Below, piece by piece: positions 6,831 to 11,623 of a stretch of DNA of 11,623 nucleotides. The notes beneath the pieces were generated by a model. The model had not been told where the DNA came from. It worked only from the letters and a program-made list of their open reading frames with translations, and did not search any database. The stretch is from Candidatus Competibacteraceae bacterium (GTDB lineage Bacteria; Pseudomonadota; Gammaproteobacteria; Competibacterales; Competibacteraceae): the NCBI GenBank assembly GCA_020445045.1, contig JAGRHI010000061.1, positions 1-11,623 on the forward strand, written 5' to 3'. Position 1 is the first letter of the stretch. Every line of letters begins with the position of its first letter. A program made the translations under genes and the position numbers.

Positions 6831-6873
6831 GATTGAAATTTCGACAATTATTTTTTACATTATAAATTCAATC
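6831..6873. promoter_or_regulatory. Spaced inverted repeat, candidate operator in the divergent intergenic region
   Basis: GATTGAA (6831-6837) and TTCAATC (6867-6873) are perfect inverted copies, and TTT/AAA outside the 7-mers extends the symmetry apart from one extra base. The half-sites are 36 bp apart centre to centre. One covers the -35 box of the candidate cas promoter and the other lies just downstream of its start point. The divergently encoded WYL-domain protein is the obvious candidate to bind. Its own promoter on the plus strand must lie in the same 90 bp, but I find no convincing pair of boxes for it. Confidence 0.4.
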
Positions 6874-6875
6874 AA
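6847..6875 (-). promoter_or_regulatory. Candidate promoter of the cas8f-cas5f-cas7f-cas6f-cas1 operon
   Basis: On the minus strand, TTGATT (6875-6870) and AATAAT (6852-6847) are separated by exactly 17 bp. The -10 box differs from TATAAT at one base and the -35 box from TTGACA at two. Transcription would begin near 6840, giving a 5' leader of about 25 nt that contains the GGAG of cas8f. A perfect TATAAT at 6864-6859 lies between the boxes but has no acceptable -35 element. The -35 box overlaps the right half of the inverted repeat at 6831-6873. Confidence 0.5.
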
Positions 6876-6905
6876 CCAAACTAATATTCGTTTTTTGAAC
6901 ATGAA

Positions 6906-7736
6906 ATGGGAAAAGAACGCGACCGGGAAGGCCTATTATTCGTACTGAAACGCGCGGTGCGCTTCGGCAAGGTGGTGCGCGGCGACGTGATTCGAGCGTT
7001 TGACGGCGACTTCCGCGCCACCAAGGCCAGCGCCCTGATGTCGGAAGCCGCCACTCGATGGCCGGAAACGTTGGAACGGCGCAGCCACGAAATCGTGTTA
7101 TGTCCGAACCCTCAGATTCCTCGGGAAGCGTCCGAGGAAGACCTGATGAAGAGCCTCGACTACGGCCACACCGAATTTCGCCACCTCGGGCTGCGGGTGC
7201 CGGACGAGCTGGGGGTACTGGTCGTGAAATGGACCCGCGCGCTGCCTCGCCAACCGGGCGCTTTTTCGGTCATCGTGACCGGCTTGATCCGGTATCAACC
7301 CATCGAGCTGCTGTACGTCGGGCTGCGCAACAACGAACACGCCCGCTGGCGGCGCGTCTTGCCGGTCACGCTGGAAAAAATGGGCGATCAGTGGCGGCTC
7401 ATCGCGCAAGATTTGGACGACGCAGCCGCCGCTTACCCCGTCAAGACGTTCGTGCTGCCCCGCATCTTCGATGCCCGCGCCGCCGATCCCGCCTTGCCCG
7501 ATCGCATCATCCGGCAGGACTACAGCGACAAGCGTACTCGCGTCCCGGTCCGGCTGAATCCATCGCTCACGCCCGACCAGCAGGCCGCCGTCCGCCACGA
7601 ACTGATGATTCAGAACCATCAAATCAGTATCGCCGAGCGTTCCAAGTTCGAGATGCTGAGACGATTTTCCGACTTGCCGGCCCGCGCCGACGCGGTTTGG
7701 CCGCCGATTTATCCAGTGGATCAAGAGGAACCCTGA
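6906..7736 (+). CDS. WYL-domain transcriptional regulator (CapW/BrxR-like architecture)
   Basis: This is a 276-residue protein. The N-terminal portion (about 1-65, with RFGKVVRGDVIRAFDGDFRA and TKASALMSEAATRWPETLER) has the look of a winged helix-turn-helix as in BrxR/CapW regulators. Residues about 125-190 form a WYL-like domain: LIRYQPIELLYVGL, then RRVLPVTLEKMGDQWRLIAQ, then YPVKTFVLPRIFDA, which follows the family pattern of 'r.v.P..l....g.W.l.a.d.....r.f.l.ri'. The C-terminal 80 residues (LNPSLTPDQQAAVRHELMIQ and on) would be the WCX-like part. WYL proteins sense ligands, often nucleic acid or nucleotides, and several repress phage-defence operons. It lies 3 bp upstream of cas2-3 and diverges from the effector operon, so it could control both. 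Its Shine-Dalgarno is poor. No function has been shown, and repression versus activation cannot be told from the sequence. Confidence 0.75.
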   Translation: MGKERDREGLLFVLKRAVRFGKVVRGDVIRAFDGDFRATKASALMSEAATRWPETLERRSHEIVLCPNPQIPREASEEDLMKSLDYGHTEFRHLGLRVPDELGVLVVKWTRALPRQPGAFSVIVTGLIRYQPIELLYVGLRNNEHARWRRVLPVTLEKMGDQWRLIAQDLDDAAAAYPVKTFVLPRIFDARAADPALPDRIIRQDYSDKRTRVPVRLNPSLTPDQQAAVRHELMIQNHQISIAERSKFEMLRRFSDLPARADAVWPPIYPVDQEEP

Positions 7737-7739
7737 GCC

Positions 7740-10700
7740 ATGCACATCGTGCTGATTTCCGCTTGCGAAAAGCGCGCGCTCAAGCGTTCGCGCGCCCTGC
7801 TCGACAGCTACGCGCTCCGGGCGGGCGAGCGGACCTGGGCCAGCGCGATGACCGCCGAAGGTTTGCAGGAACTGCGCGCCGCGTTGAAACGCGCCGCATC
7901 CCGCCAAACGGCGGTTGCCTGTTACCGGAACGAAGGAATGCGCCGCATGAAACTGCTCTGGGTGGTCGGCAGCGCCCGCCATTTTGGGCCGCATGGGCAT
8001 TTTCCGGCGGGAACCACCCGCCGCAAGGCATCGGCGGTTCCCGCCTGGGTGCGCCACGCCGCGCTGTTGGCCGACGCTGCCGGGCAGGGCCACGATGTGG
8101 GCAAGGCCAGCGTCGCGTTTCAGCACAAGCTGCGCGATCCGAACGTCTCGCAAAAAGACAGCATCCGGCACGAATGGGTATCGCTCAAGGTGATCCAGGC
8201 GCTGCGCGAGGGCGCGGATTGGGCAACCGCATGGCGGCGATTGGAGGACCGAAAAGCGCGCGAGAGCGTCCCCTTTGCCGAGCAGGGATTGACCAGTGTC
8301 TTCGATGCATTCGATTTTCTGGTGGTCAGCCACCACGGCTTGTTGGGTCCCAAAAAAGCCGATGAGGGTGCGATGAGTTGCATCAATCATGTCCGGCAAG
8401 ATCCGCCGTTCGATCCCGCCCAATACCGGCCGCTCGCGCCGCTGCCGGAACCCACCCTGGCGTTTTTGGACAAAAAACTGCGGCGGCTGACAAAGATCGC
8501 GCCCCCGGAAGGCGTCGCCGCGCCGCTGTATTGGCGGGCCTTGTCGTTGGTGGCGCGCGCCGGCCTCATCTTCGCCGATCACTACATTTCCAGCCTGCCC
8601 AAGTCGAAACCGGCCGAACTGTACGCCAACACCAAACAGAAACCGGATAAAACGGGCCGCGCGCTCGATCAGCCGCTTGACCAGCATTTGTCCGATGTGT
8701 CGGGCATGGCGGGCCGGATGACGTATCGCTTGGCGACGCTGCGCCTGCCGGGCCTGTCCCAAGAAACGGTCGAGCGGATCATGGCGCGGACGGAAAATCC
8801 GCTGTTCGCGTGGCAAGACCGCGCCGCCGCCGCCCTGGAAACCACGCGGCGGACTTCACAGCAACCCGCGCTGGTCCTCAATCTGGCCGGCACCGGTGCG
8901 GGCAAAACCCGGATGAACGCCAAATGCGCCTGCGCCCTGGCCGGCGACCGCCCCGCGCGCTTCGCCACCGCGCTGAATCTGCGCACCCTGACCTTGCAGA
9001 CCGGCGACGCCTACCGCGAGCAATTGGGCATCGGCCCGGACGAACTGGCCTGCGTCATCGGCGACGCCCTCGCCGCCCGCTTGCACGAAATTGGCAAGCG
9101 GCAGGAGGCCGCCGAATTCGCCGACGAGGACGAAAATCCCGTCGATGTCGCGTTCGAAGCCATCGGTGACACGTTCTTCGTACCGGACTGGATCGAGCCA
9201 TTCGTCAAACAAAAACCGCGAATGCGCCCGGTGATCGGTGCGCCGGTGTTGGCCTCGACCGTCGATTTTCTGATCGCCGCCGGCGAACCGCACCGGCAGG
9301 GCAATCATGTGCTGGCGCTGTTGCGGCTGGTGGACAGCGATCTGATTCTGGACGAAATCGACAGCTACGACCCCAAGGCGATGGTGGCGGTGCTGCGGCT
9401 GGTGCAAATGGCGAGTCTGTTCGGGCGCAACGTGATTTCGTCATCGGCCACGCTGGCCCGGCCCGTCGCTACTGCCCTGTACCGGGCCTATCGCGGCGGC
9501 GTCGCCATGCGAGCGGCGCTGGAAGGTCAGACCGAACCGGGTTTCTTGTGCGCCTTGATCGACGATCACCTCGCGCCTGACGTGTTCGTCTGCCGGGAAC
9601 CGAGCGAATTCGCGGAACGCTACGACGCGCGCATCGCCCGCTTGCTCGCCGCGTTGGACGGCCACGCCTTGCGCGTGCCGCGCCTGGCGGCCGCCATCGC
9701 CAAGCCAACCGCCTGGCATGAAGCCATCGCGCGGGAGGTCGCGCAATTGCACGAAGACAACGCTTGGCCATTCGCCCAAACCGGAAAGCGAGTTTCCTTC
9801 GGGTTGGTGCGCATCGCCAACATCCAGCCCGCCATTGAAACCGCCCGCTTTCTCGCCGCCCGCTTCCCCAACGCCCAAGTGGCTTGCTATCACGCGCAAG
9901 ACTTCACGTTCCGGCGGTATTTGAAAGAACAGCGGCTGGACCGTCTACTGACCCGGAAACACGGCGACGGCCATATCGAGGCCGACGCCGACATCCGCGA
10001 GCGGGTTGCCCGAACCAATTCGCCGAATGTGCCTTTCATCGTGGTGGCGACGCCCGTCGAGGAGATTGGCCGCGATCACGACTTCGATTGGGCAGTGATC
10101 GAACCGTCGAGTACGCAGTCCATCGTGCAAACCGCCGGGCGGGTCAACCGCCATCGGCGGCTTGTGCGCACGGCGCCCAACGTCGCCATCCTGCAATACA
10201 ACTTTCGGAAAGTGCGCGGTAAACGCATCGTGTTTACCCGGCCCGGCTTGGAAACCGGGGAGTGGCCCTACAACGCCAAGGGGCGCGGCCCAGATAACCA
10301 CGACCACAACCTGAAGCGCCTGATCGACTGGAATCGGCTGGCAGCGCTCGACGCCGGGTTGCGCTTCCGCGACCATCCGTTTGCCCGTTTGGACGACGAG
10401 AATCTCACCCGAATGCTCGAAATGCCGCTGAAAATCCTCTGCCTGGAGGCGAAGCCGCGCGACTGGATGGTCGAAGCGACCTATGCCGACTATCCGCTGC
10501 GGGATCGGGAAGACGCTCAGCAGACCTGGCGCTTCAACTATCTTGAGAATACATTCGAATTACTGACATTTACCGCGCGAGACGACCGCTTTGTGCCCCG
10601 CTCGGATTTGGTGGCGCAACAAAGGGAGATTCCAGCGAACGCCTGGCTTTCCTGGTCGGCTACGGAACTGGCGGAGCAGGCCACCGCAGCGGAAATCGCG

Positions 10701-10808
10701 TTGGAAGACGCCTTCCGGTTTACCGTCTCGGGCTATGGACTGGACACGCAAGGTTTTGAATGGGATGAGGCGTTTGGCGCGAGCAAGCCATTCGTTGACT
10801 TCAAGTAG
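7740..10808 (+). CDS. cas2-3: Cas2-Cas3 fusion (type I-F adaptation and interference nuclease-helicase)
   Basis: This 1022-residue protein is diagnostic for type I-F. Residues 1-85 are a Cas2 domain (MHIVLISACEKRALKRSRAL, TAVACYRNEG, LLWVVGSARHF). An HD nuclease follows, with GHDVGKAS (H118, D119), RHEW (H144), VVSHHG (H198, H199) and FADHY (D280). The SF2 helicase has Walker A AGTGAGKT (383-390), DEID (538-541), SSAT (567-570), and QTAGRVNRHR (797-806) as motif VI. Every catalytic motif appears intact, so the protein should degrade target DNA recruited by the Csy complex and also join Cas1 in spacer acquisition. Length is close to the roughly 1076-residue Pseudomonas enzyme. An AGAGGAA at 7724-7730 lies 9 nt before the ATG, inside the end of the WYL gene. 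Unusually, it is encoded away from cas1 and on the opposite strand. Confidence 0.96.
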   Translation: MHIVLISACEKRALKRSRALLDSYALRAGERTWASAMTAEGLQELRAALKRAASRQTAVACYRNEGMRRMKLLWVVGSARHFGPHGHFPAGTTRRKASAVPAWVRHAALLADAAGQGHDVGKASVAFQHKLRDPNVSQKDSIRHEWVSLKVIQALREGADWATAWRRLEDRKARESVPFAEQGLTSVFDAFDFLVVSHHGLLGPKKADEGAMSCINHVRQDPPFDPAQYRPLAPLPEPTLAFLDKKLRRLTKIAPPEGVAAPLYWRALSLVARAGLIFADHYISSLPKSKPAELYANTKQKPDKTGRALDQPLDQHLSDVSGMAGRMTYRLATLRLPGLSQETVERIMARTENPLFAWQDRAAAALETTRRTSQQPALVLNLAGTGAGKTRMNAKCACALAGDRPARFATALNLRTLTLQTGDAYREQLGIGPDELACVIGDALAARLHEIGKRQEAAEFADEDENPVDVAFEAIGDTFFVPDWIEPFVKQKPRMRPVIGAPVLASTVDFLIAAGEPHRQGNHVLALLRLVDSDLILDEIDSYDPKAMVAVLRLVQMASLFGRNVISSSATLARPVATALYRAYRGGVAMRAALEGQTEPGFLCALIDDHLAPDVFVCREPSEFAERYDARIARLLAALDGHALRVPRLAAAIAKPTAWHEAIAREVAQLHEDNAWPFAQTGKRVSFGLVRIANIQPAIETARFLAARFPNAQVACYHAQDFTFRRYLKEQRLDRLLTRKHGDGHIEADADIRERVARTNSPNVPFIVVATPVEEIGRDHDFDWAVIEPSSTQSIVQTAGRVNRHRRLVRTAPNVAILQYNFRKVRGKRIVFTRPGLETGEWPYNAKGRGPDNHDHNLKRLIDWNRLAALDAGLRFRDHPFARLDDENLTRMLEMPLKILCLEAKPRDWMVEATYADYPLRDREDAQQTWRFNYLENTFELLTFTARDDRFVPRSDLVAQQREIPANAWLSWSATELAEQATAAEIALEDAFRFTVSGYGLDTQGFEWDEAFGASKPFVDFK

Positions 10809-10851
10809 TATTCGCTGGAGTTGCTTGTCGTCAACTACCCCGCCTGAAGTC

Positions 10852-10870
10852 CAGGGCAATCGCGCTATGC
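10852..10870 (-). repeat. Terminal inverted repeat of a decayed ISAs1-like element
   Basis: CAGGGCAATCGCGCTATGC at 10852-10870 is identical in its first 17 bases to the 19-bp ends of the miniature element at 11133-11257. It lies 43 bp beyond the cas2-3 stop and overlaps the end of a transposase-like reading frame, so it marks the right boundary of an insertion-sequence relic. Its opposite end is not visible. Confidence 0.65.
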
Positions 10871-10987
10871 GGTAGCCGGATTGGACTGGCCGAGGAGCAG
10901 GCGCAACCGGTAATCATCGTTGAGGGCGGCGCGAAGTTTGCGACGGCGGATGCTATCGCGCGCGAAGCGCCCGGCGGGCGCGAGAAG
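10865..10987 (-). pseudogene. C-terminal relic of an ISAs1-like transposase
   Basis: Forty codons on the minus strand read LLAPAGRFARDSIRRRKLRA, then ALNDDYRLRLLLG and a TAG at 10865. This resembles the C-terminal tail of ISAs1-family transposases, where a 'nLL......gSIr.KRlrA..ddDYllrlL' pattern closes the protein. The stop lies inside the terminal repeat at 10852-10870, the right distance for such an element. Upstream the frame loses any similarity, and GC-rich filler runs to about 11017, so the rest of the gene is gone. The call rests on a short motif plus the matching terminal repeat; a profile search would settle it. Confidence 0.45.
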
Positions 10988-11132
10988 CGCGGGCGGGCCG
11001 GCCCCGCCGGGCGGTGATGTGGGCTATTTCTTTCGATCGGGATGAAACGGCTATTTTTTGTTCGATCGCGAATCGCGCGGTAAACCGGCCAAGGCATGCT
11101 CCTTTGTTGCCACCCACCGCCGAGTTATCCAC

Positions 11133-11257
11133 CAGGGCAATCGCGCTATATGTTTTTCTGAATATTTATCAAGTAGTTGAACAACTAAGATTTGGTGTGT
11201 CGACAAAAAATATTCAGTTAAATCAGTTTGTTAAGCTGATATAGCGCGATTGCCCTG
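11133..11257. mobile_element. 125-bp miniature element with ISAs1-like ends
   Basis: The ends are perfect 19-bp inverted repeats (CAGGGCAATCGCGCTATAT at 11133-11151 and its complement at 11239-11257). They are flanked by a 10-bp direct duplication AGTTATCCAC (11123-11132 and 11258-11267). CAGGG ends and 8-10 bp duplications are in keeping with the ISAs1 family. A second pair of inverted arms, CTGAATATTT (11158-11167) and AAATATTCAG (11208-11217), and a central AGTTGAACAACT palindrome (11175-11186) allow the whole element to fold into one long hairpin. It has no coding capacity. The IS relic at 10852 carries the same end, so an intact relative probably mobilised it. The perfect ends suggest recent insertion. 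Confidence 0.88.
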
Positions 11258-11258
11258 A

Positions 11259-11283
11259 GTTATCCACCGAGATTGTGGACAAC
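11259..11283. promoter_or_regulatory. DnaA-box-like dyad interrupted by the miniature element's target site
   Basis: GTTATCCAC (11259-11267) and GTGGACAAC (11275-11283) are inverted with one mismatch around a 7-bp centre. Both arms resemble DnaA boxes (TTATCCACC and, on the other strand, TTGTCCACA; one change each from TTATCCACA). The miniature element duplicated the left arm. It could be an operator or simply a chance dyad. One dyad is far too little to suggest an origin. Confidence 0.3.
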
Positions 11284-11302
11284 CATATACGTTTTAGAAT
11301 CC

Positions 11303-11365
11303 ATGCGCATGCCCGACACATCGTATCATCGCGATCCATTTGACCGGATCATCATCGTGACGTGA
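11303..11365 (+). pseudogene. Scrap of a PIN-domain (VapC-type) toxin C-terminus
   Basis: A 20-codon frame reads MRMPDTSYHRDPFDRIIIVT and ends in TGA. 'HRDPFDR.LIAQA' is a highly recognisable C-terminal motif of VapC/PIN toxins, holding one of the conserved acidic positions. Nothing toxin-like precedes it, since the miniature element lies about 45 bp upstream, and nothing follows. It is therefore best read as a broken relic. It is not part of the toxin at the left edge of the window, which is on the other strand. The motif is short, so chance cannot be excluded. Confidence 0.4.
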
Positions 11366-11384
11366 TCCCAGCCGCGACTTCAAA

Positions 11385-11623
11385 ATGACCGAGAAGCGAA
11401 AATCCATGGCGGAGAAACCCCGCGCCGATGGTACGACCACGCCGCCCGCTCCCAACCCGGCGCTGGTCACCGAACTCCGCCAATTGATCGACGCCGCGCG
11501 CCAGCGGGCGGCCACCGCGGTCAATGCCGAATTGACGCGGCTCTACTGGCAGGTCGGCGAGCGCATTCACCGGGACATCCTCGGCAGCCAGCGCGCCGGG
11601 TATGGCGAGGCGATCATCCCCAC
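11385..11623 (+). CDS. DUF1016/YhcG-type protein, N-terminal part (cut by window edge)
   Basis: Seventy-nine residues are visible from the upstream ATG at 11385. A second in-frame ATG at 11406 gives MAEKPRADGTTTPPAPNPAL. The segment LVTELRQLIDAARQRAATAV and ELTRLYWQVGERIHRDIL matches the N-terminal domain of DUF1016 (YhcG) proteins ('..l...i...R..a...vN.elv.lYW.iG..I....l'). Complete members carry a C-terminal PD-(D/E)XK nuclease-like domain and are common in defence islands and near restriction-modification genes. That domain would lie beyond this window. A weak promoter (TTGTGG, 16 bp, TAGAAT at 11295-11300) may serve it. Neither start has a clear Shine-Dalgarno; the first 15-20 residues are low-complexity. 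The family call is good; the role is unknown. Confidence 0.72.
   Translation, partial: MTEKRKSMAEKPRADGTTTPPAPNPALVTELRQLIDAARQRAATAVNAELTRLYWQVGERIHRDILGSQRAGYGEAIIP

Larger units (their letters stand above)
10809..11384. other. Gene-poor right intergenic region composed of element relics
   Basis: No intact gene is present between cas2-3 and the DUF1016 gene. The stretch consists of a 43-bp spacer, the ISAs1-like relic (10852 to about 10987), GC-rich unrecognised sequence to about 11017, roughly 105 bp of unassigned DNA, the 125-bp miniature element and a PIN-toxin scrap. A weak AGTTG/CAACT stem just after cas2-3 lacks a U-tract, so I do not call a terminator. Confidence 0.6.

Noticed and set aside
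4789..6836. Long plus-strand frames of 407 and 275 codons opposite the cas operon
   Set aside because: They are shadows of cas5f and cas8f in GC-rich DNA. They have no recognisable motifs, while the minus-strand frames match Csy1-3 and are linked by short overlaps.
7098..8816. 572-codon minus-strand frame opposite the WYL gene and cas2-3
   Set aside because: It is an antisense shadow of two well-supported genes, with no family motif and an amino acid composition typical of antisense GC-rich sequence.
10813..10850. Possible terminator after cas2-3 (AGTTG, 8 nt, CAACT)
   Set aside because: It has a five-base stem with a large loop and no following U-run.
10831..11097. 88-codon minus-strand frame in the right intergenic region
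   Set aside because: It is low-complexity, Pro/Arg/Ser-rich and out of frame with the transposase-like tail. It also reads through the terminal repeat, so it is not a credible gene.
11259..11283. Replication origin suggested by DnaA-box-like arms
   Set aside because: There are only two imperfect boxes, no AT-rich unwinding region with iterons, and no dnaA, dnaN or rep gene nearby.

Overview
The window carries a chromosomal defence locus from what is most likely a high-GC proteobacterium. Type I-F CRISPR-Cas systems are mainly gamma- and betaproteobacterial, and the GC-rich codon use fits that. I cannot name the genus. At its core is a complete type I-F CRISPR-Cas system with an unusual layout, flanked on both sides by worn mobile elements and toxin-antitoxin or nuclease-like genes.

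Left flank (1-673): on the minus strand lie the start of a VapC-like PIN toxin cut by the window edge, its Phd/YefM-like antitoxin, and a stump of an IS256-family transposase. Positions 674-2089 hold a CRISPR array read from the minus strand. It has 20 repeats of 28 bp, mostly spaced by 32 bp, plus a degenerate terminal repeat. One repeat is split by a 163-bp miniature inverted-repeat element. The array leader (2090-2188) contains two overlapping dyads and sits directly behind cas1.

Centre (2189-6815, minus strand): a tightly packed operon reads cas8f-cas5f-cas7f-cas6f-cas1 and then the array. Most junctions are 4-bp ATGA overlaps. Csy1-4 homologues should form the surveillance complex, with Cas6f processing the crRNA, and Cas1 serves adaptation. 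Divergently, across a 90-bp AT-rich intergenic region, a WYL-domain regulator (6906-7736) and a Cas2-Cas3 fusion (7740-10808) form a plus-strand operon. The usual type I-F order keeps cas1 next to cas2-3 at the front of the locus. Here cas1 is last in the effector operon, and cas2-3 stands apart under a regulator resembling the CapW/BrxR type. The shared intergenic region contains a spaced inverted repeat (GATTGAA/TTCAATC) that overlaps a good candidate promoter for the cas operon.

Right flank (10809-11623): an ISAs1-like transposase tail with its terminal repeat, a 125-bp miniature element bearing the same terminal repeat and a 10-bp target duplication, a scrap of a PIN-domain toxin, and the start of a DUF1016/YhcG-type protein that runs off the end. 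All family assignments come from reading motifs by eye; no database search was run.
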